This document shows positions 1 to 6,128 of a stretch of 23,111 nucleotides of DNA, piece by piece. The notes under the pieces were generated by a model that saw only the letters and a list, made by a program, of their open reading frames with translations, was not told the DNA's origin and made no database searches. The DNA is taken from IMG/VR virus record IMGVR_UViG_3300047300_000021, positions 1 to 23,111 of that record; one strand, 5' to 3'. The first letter of the stretch is position 1, and each line of letters starts with the position of its first letter. Position numbers and translations under genes: made by a program. This DNA is from a virus.

Positions 1-720
1 ATGTCTGAAATCATTTTCCTCTCGAACGTCCGTCTGTCCTTTCCCCACCTCGCTGAACCCCAGCGTCAGGTCAACGAGCAGACCGGCAAGGAGCGCATCT
101 CGTACAACTGCGAGTTCATCATGCCGCTCGATCACGCTGGGTTCCAGCAGTTCATGCAGAAGTACGGTGCGATGGCACTGGAGAAGTGGAAGGAACACGC
201 CCAGACCGTCATGGGCATGATCCAAGCCGACCGCAAGCTGCGCTGCTTTGGCCGTGGCGAGGAGAAGGTCAACAAGAAGACCTTCCAGCCCTACGATGGC
301 TATGCCGGTCATGTGTTCATCACCGCTGGCCGCGACAGCCAGCCGCAGATGATCCAAGGCGATGGTTCACCCATCGACCCGGCCAACACGATGGCTTACC
401 AGCAGCTTGCCCGCAAGATGTACGGTGGTTGCCGTGTCAACGCTGCCGTCAAGCCGTGGCTGCAAGAGAACAAGCACGGCCGTGGCATTCGTTGCGACTT
501 GATTGCCGTGCAGTTTGCTGGCGATGACACCCCGTTTGGTGAAGGTGCTGTGGACGCATCGAACCTGTTCGGCGCTGTGGCTGGTGCTTCCGCTGGCATG
601 TTTGCCCCGGCCGCTGCTCCCGCTGCTCCTGCCGTGCCGATACCTGCTGCGCCGATGCCTGCTGCGCCGTTCCCCGGTGCTCCCGCTGGCCTGCCGCCCT
701 TCATGATGGGTCAGCAGTAA
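1..720 (+). CDS. DUF2815 family ssDNA-binding protein (T7 gp2.5-like)
   Basis: This 239-residue protein resembles the DUF2815 family, regarded as phage single-stranded-DNA-binding proteins related to T7 gp2.5. It would coat ssDNA at the replication fork. The N-terminal NVRLSFPHLAEP and ISYNCEFIMP segments and the later RVNAAVKPWLQENKHGRGIR and NLFGAV segments match the family pattern. Residues from about 195 to the end are a low-complexity Ala/Pro tail ending MMGQQ. That differs from the acidic C-terminal tip usual in gp2.5-type SSBs. The next protein gene is a DNA polymerase, which fits a replication role. The gene opens with ATG at the first base of the window, so its ribosome-binding site is not visible and an upstream start cannot be excluded. 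The stop is TAA. The family assignment is good; the DNA-binding role is inferred from the family. Confidence 0.82.
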   Translation: MSEIIFLSNVRLSFPHLAEPQRQVNEQTGKERISYNCEFIMPLDHAGFQQFMQKYGAMALEKWKEHAQTVMGMIQADRKLRCFGRGEEKVNKKTFQPYDGYAGHVFITAGRDSQPQMIQGDGSPIDPANTMAYQQLARKMYGGCRVNAAVKPWLQENKHGRGIRCDLIAVQFAGDDTPFGEGAVDASNLFGAVAGASAGMFAPAAAPAAPAVPIPAAPMPAAPFPGAPAGLPPFMMGQQ

Positions 721-727
721 TTTATTT

Positions 728-831
728 GCACCTGTGCCGGAGTCTGGTCTATCGGTGACGCAGCTAGAGAGTTTCAAGGGCCGCTGTGGGCAATGCTTGG
801 AACTCCGTGAGTTCGAATCTCACCGGGTGCA
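728..831 (+). tRNA. tRNA-like gene, long-arm, anticodon register CTA, possibly degenerate
   Basis: Most parts of a cloverleaf are present. A 7-bp acceptor stem pairs 728-734 with 824-830 (one G-U) and A831 is the discriminator. TG at 735-736 is followed by a D arm with stem 737-740/752-755 and GG in the loop. A perfect 5-bp T stem (807-811/819-823) holds the loop TTCGAAT. CCA is not encoded. In standard register the anticodon arm is 757-773 with CTA at 764-766. However, that stem has a mismatch and a wobble, and position 33 is G instead of the near-invariant U. The variable region (774-806) is 33 nt, longer than usual. A competing 10-bp hairpin (769-778 with 796-805) would destroy the anticodon arm. 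It could be a class II amber-reading tRNA, a decayed tRNA, or a tRNA-like RNA with another role. Confidence 0.5.
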
Positions 832-849
832 ACTAATCGAGTAACCGTA

Positions 850-2703
850 ATGAGTAACGACTATGTGTTCGACATTGAAACCTACCCCAACGTCTTCACG
901 TTGGCTGTGGAACATGCGGACGCCCCGCTGCGCTGGATGTTTGAGATTAGCGACTGGCGCAACGACTCCCGCGAGATCATCGCGTTCCTCCAGTTCCTGA
1001 AGGAAACCAACGCCCGCATGGTGGGCTTCAACAACCTTGGGTTCGACTATCCGGTCCTGCACACCTTGATCCGCATGGGTAAGGCTGATGCTGCCACGCT
1101 GTACCAGAAGGCAATGTCAATCATCGGATCGCAGGATGAAGACGGTGGCAAGTGGATGCACATCGTCAAGCCGTCCGACCAGTTCGTCACCCAGATCGAC
1201 CTGTTCAAGATTCACCACTTCGACAACAAGGCCCGCGCCACCAGCCTCAAGGTGCTGGAGTTCAACATGCGCTCCGACAGCATCGAGGACTTGCCGTTCA
1301 AGGTAGGTACCACGCTGACCCGTGAGCAGATCGAAGTGCTCAAAAAGTACAACCAGCACGATGTGGCGCAGACCAAGGCGTTCTATCACAAGAGCCTCGA
1401 CATGCTGCACTTCCGTGAAGAACTGACGCGCAAGTACGCCCGGGACTTCATGAACCACAATGACACCAAGATCGGCAAGGACTACTTCGTCATGAAGCTG
1501 GAGGAGGCCGGTGTTGCCTGCTATGACTACGGCGACAAGGGTCGCACACCCCGGCAAACCAAGCGCCCAGTGATCCACCTCAAGGATGCCATTCTGCCGT
1601 GGATCAACTTCGAGCAGCCCGAGTTCAACCGTGTGCTGGGCTGGCTCAAGCAGCAGTCGATCACTGAAACCAAAGGGGTCTTCACGGACCTCACCGCAAC
1701 TATCAATGGATTTACTTTTGTCTTCGGCCTTGGCGGCATCCACGGCTCTGTCGAGTCGGAGATCATCGAGTCGGATTCTGAGTACGTCATCGTGGACCTC
1801 GATGTCACCTCGTACTATCCGAACTTGGCGATCACGAATGGGTTCCACCCGGCCCACCTCGGCAAAGAGTTTGTCGCCATCTACAAGTACCTGTTCGAGC
1901 AGCGCAAGCAGTATCCCAAGAAGTCCGCAGAATCGGCCATGCTGAAGCTGGCGCTCAACGGCGTCTACGGTGACAGCAACAACCAGTTCTCTGTCTTCTA
2001 CGACCCGCTGTTCACCATGAGCATTACGCTCAACGGGCAACTGCTGCTGTGCCTGTTGGCCGAAGGGCTGATGACGATCCCCGGGCTGCGCCTGATCCAA
2101 GTGAACACGGACGGCCTGACCGTGCGGGTGCCGCGCAACATGAAGGTGCTGGTCGATCTGGCCCGCATGGCGTGGCAGGACCGCACTGGTCTGAACCTTG
2201 AGGAAGCCATTTACAAGGCCATGATGATCCGCGATGTCAACAACTACATCGGCGTGTTCGAGGATGGCAGCACAAAGCGCAAGGGTGCCTACGAGTGGAA
2301 GGCTGGCTGGCACCAGAACGCCGGTGGCCTCGTGATCCCCAAGGTGGCCGAGAAGGTGCTGGTCGAGGGTGCGCCGATTCGGCAGACCGTGCAGCAGTGG
2401 CCCGACATCATGGACTTCATGCTGCGCACCAAAGTGCCGCGCTCCAGTTATCTGGCAATCGAATGGGATGGTCAGCAGCCCCAGCAGTTGCAGAACATCA
2501 CGCGCTACTACATCGCTGAAGGCGGTGGCCGTCTGTTCAAGTGGATGCCGCCGCTCAAGGGTAAAACCGAGTGGCGCAAGATCGGTGTCGAGTCGGGTTG
2601 GGGTGTCCAGCCTTGCAACGACATCAAGGAGGCCGGGAAGCTGCCGGTGGATTTTGATTACTACGTCAGAGAAGTGGAGAAGCTATGTCTGGGTCTAGCC
2701 TAA
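850..2703 (+). CDS. Family B DNA polymerase with 3'-5' exonuclease
   Basis: This 617-residue replicative polymerase copies the phage genome and proofreads. The exonuclease domain comes first: Exo I FDIE (D8, E10), Exo II NNLGFD (N61, D66) and Exo III YNQHD (Y167, D171). The polymerase domain follows: motif A DVTSYYP with catalytic D318, motif B KLALNGVYG (K366-G374), motif C NTDG (419-422) and a KRKGAYE segment near 477-483 resembling the template-binding KxKG/Y motif. Motif C is normally DTD; here the first Asp is Asn and only D421 remains, with D318 as the other metal ligand. The protein is short for family B and no terminal-protein-primed insertions are obvious. The start ATG follows only a weak GAG ribosome-binding site just after the tRNA-like gene. 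The end overlaps the next small gene. Family assignment is firm from motifs. Confidence 0.93.
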   Translation: MSNDYVFDIETYPNVFTLAVEHADAPLRWMFEISDWRNDSREIIAFLQFLKETNARMVGFNNLGFDYPVLHTLIRMGKADAATLYQKAMSIIGSQDEDGGKWMHIVKPSDQFVTQIDLFKIHHFDNKARATSLKVLEFNMRSDSIEDLPFKVGTTLTREQIEVLKKYNQHDVAQTKAFYHKSLDMLHFREELTRKYARDFMNHNDTKIGKDYFVMKLEEAGVACYDYGDKGRTPRQTKRPVIHLKDAILPWINFEQPEFNRVLGWLKQQSITETKGVFTDLTATINGFTFVFGLGGIHGSVESEIIESDSEYVIVDLDVTSYYPNLAITNGFHPAHLGKEFVAIYKYLFEQRKQYPKKSAESAMLKLALNGVYGDSNNQFSVFYDPLFTMSITLNGQLLLCLLAEGLMTIPGLRLIQVNTDGLTVRVPRNMKVLVDLARMAWQDRTGLNLEEAIYKAMMIRDVNNYIGVFEDGSTKRKGAYEWKAGWHQNAGGLVIPKVAEKVLVEGAPIRQTVQQWPDIMDFMLRTKVPRSSYLAIEWDGQQPQQLQNITRYYIAEGGGRLFKWMPPLKGKTEWRKIGVESGWGVQPCNDIKEAGKLPVDFDYYVREVEKLCLGLA

Positions 2704-2870
2704 GCACCAAGGTGCTGGAAGCCGGTGGGCACATTGAGTCGCGCTGCCTTGTGCAGAACCTACCCAACTTCACCGAGCAGTACGTTTTCACCAAGGAATC
2801 ACTGGAGAAGTTTGTCGAGATCATCACACAGGAGAACGACCATGACCAGCATCACAGAAGTAACCCCTGA
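2685..2870 (+). CDS. Small unknown phage protein
   Basis: A 61-residue protein that I do not recognise. It begins inside the last 19 bases of the polymerase gene and ends inside the following DUF3310 gene, a typical phage translational-coupling arrangement. Its ATG has a good Shine-Dalgarno sequence (GGAGAAG) a few bases upstream, and codon choice over the non-overlapping part looks coding. The central part (LPNFTEQYVFTKESLEKFVE) reads as a short strand plus an amphipathic helix. The C-terminus is polar and rich in Asp, His and Asn. No membrane segment, Cys cluster or known motif is visible. Its position suggests expression with the replication genes. Confidence 0.65.
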   Translation: MSGSSLSTKVLEAGGHIESRCLVQNLPNFTEQYVFTKESLEKFVEIITQENDHDQHHRSNP

Positions 2871-3135
2871 AGAACTTGAGGAGTGGAACAGAATGACAGC
2901 ACTGAGCAAACAAGTGGCCGGTAACCATTACAAAGACCTGCCGATTCAACCCGTCGAGTACATCCATGCCAACGCGCTGGGGTACTTTGAGGGCAACGTG
3001 ATCAAGTACATCAGCCGCTGGCGCAAAAAGAATGGCATCGCTGATTTGGAAAAGGCAAAGCACTACATCGAGTTGCTGATCGAGTTGGAGAACCGCAAAC
3101 TGGACGGAGAGTGCAATGCTGGAAAAACAGATTGA
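2842..3135 (+). CDS. DUF3310 family protein
   Basis: A 97-residue protein matching the DUF3310 family, widespread in phages and sometimes annotated as a nucleotide kinase-like protein without firm proof. The diagnostic stretch is present: NHYKDLPIQPVEYI (28-41), then GNVIKYISRWRKKNG (51-65), DLEKAKHYIELLIELE (68-83). A longer open frame begins at 2725, but the ATG at 2842 has an upstream AGGAG and the earlier region is better explained by the 61-residue gene in another frame. It overlaps the VRR-NUC gene by 20 bases. Its place among DNA-replication genes suggests a role in DNA or nucleotide metabolism; the precise activity is unknown. Confidence 0.85.
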   Translation: MTSITEVTPEELEEWNRMTALSKQVAGNHYKDLPIQPVEYIHANALGYFEGNVIKYISRWRKKNGIADLEKAKHYIELLIELENRKLDGECNAGKTD

Positions 3136-3412
3136 AGCCAAGGTCTGCGACTACGCCAAGACCAAGGGCATGATGGTTTACAAGTTCACCAGCCCCGCCC
3201 GGGCTGCTGTACCTGACCGTCTGTTCATCTACAACGGAAGCGTGTTCTTCATCGAGTTCAAGCGCGAGGGGCAAAAGCCCACGCCAGCGCAGGAGCGTGA
3301 GCACCACAGGCTGCGCCAGCAGGCGATCAATGTGTTCGTGGTGGACAGCGTAGACGCAGGCAAAGAGTGCATTGATCTGATGTACGGGCTGATTGAGCAT
3401 GGGCTATGCTGA
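3116..3412 (+). CDS. VRR-NUC domain nuclease
   Basis: A 98-residue stand-alone VRR-NUC nuclease of the PD-(D/E)xK superfamily. Family members cut branched or structured DNA. The catalytic pattern is visible: E7 in the first helix, VPD at 32-34 (D34), then FIEFK at 45-49 (E47, K49) and a following Gln-rich helix with TPAQ. Single-domain phage versions of about this size are common and usually sit next to a SNF2-type helicase, as here. The start ATG has GGAG about six bases upstream and overlaps the end of the DUF3310 gene. Its stop overlaps the helicase start. A role in recombination or fork processing with the helicase is inferred. Confidence 0.92.
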   Translation: MLEKQIEAKVCDYAKTKGMMVYKFTSPARAAVPDRLFIYNGSVFFIEFKREGQKPTPAQEREHHRLRQQAINVFVVDSVDAGKECIDLMYGLIEHGLC

Positions 3413-4812
3413 CACCTGACCTGCTTCATGACTACCAGAAAAAGGCGGTCAACTTCCAATGCACCCACGCCAACTCGATGTTGTGGTTGGACATGGGTCT
3501 AGGAAAGACCGTCATCACGCTGACCAGCCTCGCGCACCTGATCAACACCGGCTTCCTGCGTGGCGTGATCATCGTGGCCCCGATCCGCGTTATCCGGTTG
3601 GTGTGGCGACAGGAGGCTGCGAAGTGGGAACACACCAAGCACCTCAAGTTCAGCATGGTTGCGGGCACCAAGGACCAGCGCACCCGCGCTCTCCTGCGCC
3701 CTGCTGACGTGTACATGATCAACTACGAGAACCTCGGCTGGCTGGCCGAGACTCTCCAGACCTACTTCGTCAAGAAGGATCGTCCGATGCCGTTCAACGG
3801 GATCATCTGGGACGAGATCAGCAAGATGAAGAACTCCAGCACGAACCGGGTCAAGGCGTTTCGCAAGATCGCGGACAAGTTCGACTGGACCACGGGCCTG
3901 ACCGGCACCCCGGCCAGCAACGGCTACAAAGACCTGCACGGTCAGTTCCTCGTGGTAGACAAGGGTGAGCGTCTGGGCACCAGCAAGACGGCTTTCCGCA
4001 CCCGGTTTTACCGCAAGGTGGGGCCGTACAAAGAGGTGCCGTATGAGGACACCGAGGACACCATCAAGAAGCTGATCGGTGACATTACGCTGGAGATGTC
4101 AGCCGAGGACTACAACCCGCTACCCGATCTGATCGTGAACAACGTGGAGATCGAGATGCCCGACGATTTACGGGCCAAGTACGACAAGCTGGAGAAGGAG
4201 TTCTTCGTCGTGCTGGACAGCGGCAAGGAAGTCGAGGCGTTTAACCAAGCGGCGCTGACCAACAAGTGCCTCCAGTTCTCCAACGGTGCCATGTACCCGA
4301 TTGCCGGGATGCCGCTGTGGGAGCCGGTGCATGACATGAAGCTGGACGCGCTGGAGGACATCATCGACGAGGCCCAAGGCTCACCGATCCTGTGCGCCTA
4401 CGCCTACCGGTCTGACGCCGAGCGGATCATGGAGCGGTTCAAAGCGTTGCGGCCGATCAACCTGACCGAGTGCAAGAGCGAGGCATCCTTGACCAACGCG
4501 ATGCACCGATGGAAGACTGGCGACTGTCAACTGATGATCGGCCACCCTGCCAGCATGGGCCACGGCATCGACGGCCTCCAGAAGAACGGCCACATCCTCG
4601 TGTGGTATGGCCTCAACTGGTCGCTGGACCTGTACGAGCAGTTCAACGCCCGGGTGCGCCGTCAGGGTCAGGGTGCCCCGGTCATGTGCCACCGCATCTT
4701 GATGCAGAACACGCTGGACCAAGCGCAAGCACTGGCCCTCGACGAGAAGGCCACAACACAAGCAGGACTGCGCAACGCAGTCAAACAATATCGTCAATCC
4801 AAAGGAATATGA
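3406..4812 (+). CDS. SNF2-type superfamily 2 DNA helicase/translocase
   Basis: A 468-residue SF2 ATPase of the SNF2 type. Motifs appear in order: LHDYQKKAV Q-like motif (7-15), Walker A MGLGKT (30-35), IVAPIRV motif Ia (56-62), Walker B DEIS (136-139), TGTPASN motif III (166-172), GHPASMGHGIDG motif V (379-390) and QFNARVRRQGQ motif VI (412-422). It probably remodels or translocates on duplex DNA and may serve the polymerase or the VRR-NUC nuclease encoded just upstream. The start overlaps the nuclease stop by seven bases, so the two are translationally coupled; no strong separate ribosome-binding site is seen. The length is typical of phage SNF2 proteins that lack the large accessory domains of cellular members. 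Confidence 0.94.
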   Translation: MLTPDLLHDYQKKAVNFQCTHANSMLWLDMGLGKTVITLTSLAHLINTGFLRGVIIVAPIRVIRLVWRQEAAKWEHTKHLKFSMVAGTKDQRTRALLRPADVYMINYENLGWLAETLQTYFVKKDRPMPFNGIIWDEISKMKNSSTNRVKAFRKIADKFDWTTGLTGTPASNGYKDLHGQFLVVDKGERLGTSKTAFRTRFYRKVGPYKEVPYEDTEDTIKKLIGDITLEMSAEDYNPLPDLIVNNVEIEMPDDLRAKYDKLEKEFFVVLDSGKEVEAFNQAALTNKCLQFSNGAMYPIAGMPLWEPVHDMKLDALEDIIDEAQGSPILCAYAYRSDAERIMERFKALRPINLTECKSEASLTNAMHRWKTGDCQLMIGHPASMGHGIDGLQKNGHILVWYGLNWSLDLYEQFNARVRRQGQGAPVMCHRILMQNTLDQAQALALDEKATTQAGLRNAVKQYRQSKGI

Positions 4813-4814
4813 GC

Positions 4815-5120
4815 ATGAGTTACGCAGAAGTCGAGATGAAGGTGGTGCAGTGGGGCGAGGCCCGTGGCATCGTGCAAAACGCCACCGCGATGTCGCAGGC
4901 CATCAAGACCCTCGAAGAAACTACCGAGTTGCTTGCCGCCATCAACAAAAAGAACATCGAGGAAACCAAAGACGCCGTGGGTGACATCGTAGTCACGCTG
5001 ATCATGGTGTGCGCAGTGCTGGACATCAATCTGGTGGACTGCCTCAAGGGTGCCTACAACGAGATCAAGGACCGCAAAGGCTACCTCACAAAAGAAGGCG
5101 TGTTCGTCAAAGAAGTGTGA
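4815..5120 (+). CDS. MazG-like nucleotide pyrophosphohydrolase
   Basis: A 101-residue all-alpha NTP pyrophosphatase of the MazG-like group. The metal-binding signature is visible: ExxE (E35, E38), then ExxD (E50, D53), followed by D57 in AVGDIVVTL. Such enzymes hydrolyse NTPs or dNTPs to monophosphate and pyrophosphate. Phage copies are proposed to adjust nucleotide pools or alarmone levels. An ATG at 4809 overlapping the helicase stop is also in frame. I prefer 4815 because AAAGGA then lies about eight bases upstream instead of two. The stop codon lies inside a 22-bp inverted repeat. The C-terminal segment KDRKGYLTKEGVFVKE is typical of phage members. Confidence 0.88.
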   Translation: MSYAEVEMKVVQWGEARGIVQNATAMSQAIKTLEETTELLAAINKKNIEETKDAVGDIVVTLIMVCAVLDINLVDCLKGAYNEIKDRKGYLTKEGVFVKEV

Positions 5121-5136
5121 TACACTTGTGTCACAC
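5115..5136. promoter_or_regulatory. Inverted repeat at MazG stop, possible operator, terminator or promoter
   Basis: The arms GTGTGATAC and GTGTCACAC form a 9-bp stem (one T-G wobble) around a 4-base loop ACTT. The element covers the MazG stop codon and lies about 20 bases before the next gene. There is no T-run, so it is a poor Rho-independent terminator. TGATACACT inside it resembles an extended -10 promoter box. It might be a protein-binding site for the small-gene cluster downstream. Its function is unproven. Confidence 0.35.
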
Positions 5137-5156
5137 CAACCACCAAAGGAGTAATC

Positions 5157-5366
5157 GTGATCCGTGAACTGTACGAATGGGTGAAGAACATCTACGTGAC
5201 GCCGAGCGCCGAGGTCATCGCGCTGCGCGAACTGGAGGAGTCCAAGCGCAGGCTGCTGGAGGCCCAGACAGCCCGTGAGTACGCCGACTCAATGTGCAAG
5301 TTCCACGAGGCCAAGATCAAGCGTCTGACGGTTTATTTGCACAAAGCCACCGAGGAGCAATCGTGA
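5157..5366 (+). CDS. Small helical protein of unknown function
   Basis: A 69-residue protein that I cannot assign. Translation starts at GTG, preceded by a strong AAAGGAG about five bases upstream, following a 36-base gap after the MazG gene. Apart from the first 20 residues it looks continuously helical and charged (LRELEESKRRLLEAQTARE), with heptad-like spacing that suggests a short coiled coil. There is one Cys, and no membrane segment or nuclease motif. The stop overlaps the GTG start of the next gene (GTGA). It begins a tight run of five small genes ending at 6337. Confidence 0.72.
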   Translation: MIRELYEWVKNIYVTPSAEVIALRELEESKRRLLEAQTAREYADSMCKFHEAKIKRLTVYLHKATEEQS

Positions 5367-5470
5367 CATGGCCGTTTCCCCCGCCCGGTGGCCCTACGCC
5401 TTGGACCCCACAGCAGGAGCGCGAGTACCAGCGCCAGCAGCGTCAACAGATACCGGAGGCACCGTTTTGA
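5363..5470 (+). CDS. Very short Pro/Gln-rich protein
   Basis: A 35-residue protein starting at a GTG that overlaps the previous stop codon. GAGGAG lies five bases upstream, an excellent ribosome-binding site. It begins MTWPFPPPGGPTPWTPQQER and continues as a Gln/Arg-rich helix, ending in a TGA that overlaps the TTG start of the next gene. The Trp-Pro opening and PTPWTPQQ segment resemble short proteins I have seen in other phages, but I know no function. An alternative frame from ATG 5368 reads across this region, but it lacks a good ribosome-binding site and its first 33 residues look like shadow translation. Confidence 0.6.
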   Translation: MTWPFPPPGGPTPWTPQQEREYQRQQRQQIPEAPF

Positions 5471-5649
5471 TTGACCCCAAGACCAAGCGCATCACGGTAC
5501 CTGTGACCAAGGACATCGACCTGATCCGTGAGCGTATCAAACGCGACACAGGCATCGACATGACCTACGTCCAGATTTTCAACTTCCTGATCCACTTCTA
5601 CGTGGAACGGGCCAATGAACCCAAGAGCAAGTGGAGGTCGTTGTCGTGA
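5467..5649 (+). CDS. Small protein, possible ribbon-helix-helix-like fold
   Basis: A 60-residue protein whose most likely start is TTG at 5467, overlapping the previous stop as TTGA, with CGGAGG seven bases upstream. The sequence KRITVPVTKDIDLIRERIKR is a strand followed by a helix. A second helix then contains TYVQIFNFLIHFYVERA. This strand-helix-helix order and length resemble ribbon-helix-helix DNA-binding proteins, which would make it a candidate regulator, but the similarity is only structural guesswork. The same frame is open back to ATG 5368, giving 93 residues; I regard that extension as spurious. The stop overlaps the next start. Confidence 0.62.
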   Translation: MIDPKTKRITVPVTKDIDLIRERIKRDTGIDMTYVQIFNFLIHFYVERANEPKSKWRSLS

Positions 5650-6128
5650 GGAAACGCAGCAAGTACCGACCCAAAGGTGTCCGACTCGACACGATTGGCT
5701 ACGTCATGGAAAGCCTCAAGCCTGTTGCCAAGCATGAAAGCTACCTGCTGGACCTCAAGATCAAGAACAGCGAGGCGATGGTGGCGCTGATGCGCGGGTC
5801 AGCAGTCAAGGGTGACATGGACACCCTGATCGCCATGTCCAACATCGTGGAGGCGCTGTATCAGCTTGGATTCGGTGCCGAGTACAAGGACGTGGCGGTT
5901 GACGGGCGCGAGGCGATCCTTAACATCATCCATCGTGCAGTGACCACCAAGCGATTCGTGCCCACGGCCGAGCAGATCAAGGCACTGCAAGACCTGATGG
6001 AACTGCATGACGCCCAGATGGACGTGATCACGATCAAGGACATGGAGCGGGCGCTGGAGTTTGCCCGCATCCAGTTTGCCAACAAGAAAATGACCGTGCT
6101 GCCCAAACTCGAAGGAGTGCCGCTATGA
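5646..6128 (+). CDS. Conserved phage protein of unknown function
   Basis: A 160-residue protein starting at GTG 5646, which overlaps the previous stop (GTGA) and has GGAGG eight bases upstream. A GTG at 5631 in the same frame is less well placed. The N-terminus is strongly basic (RKRSKYRPKGVRLD), suggesting nucleic-acid contact. The rest looks helical, with a central DMDTLIAMSNIVEALYQLGF segment and a C-terminal MERALEFARIQFANKK. I recognise it only as a type of hypothetical protein seen in podovirus replication arms. No catalytic motif is visible. It ends by overlapping the start of the next gene (ATGA). Confidence 0.8.
   Translation: MRKRSKYRPKGVRLDTIGYVMESLKPVAKHESYLLDLKIKNSEAMVALMRGSAVKGDMDTLIAMSNIVEALYQLGFGAEYKDVAVDGREAILNIIHRAVTTKRFVPTAEQIKALQDLMELHDAQMDVITIKDMERALEFARIQFANKKMTVLPKLEGVPL

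Noticed and set aside
1117-2313. 398-codon frame on the - strand opposite the DNA polymerase
   Set aside because: The polymerase motifs on the other strand are decisive; the antisense translation has the Val/Leu/Asp/His bias of shadow frames.
5116-5135. CRP-like site (TGTGA and TCACA half-sites)
   Set aside because: The half-sites are separated by ten bases, not the six required by CRP, so only a generic inverted repeat is reported.
5368-5466. N-terminal 33 residues of a 93-residue frame
   Set aside because: There is no good ribosome-binding site, and another frame in the same bases has one together with a distinctive Pro/Trp-rich sequence; the later TTG start is better placed.
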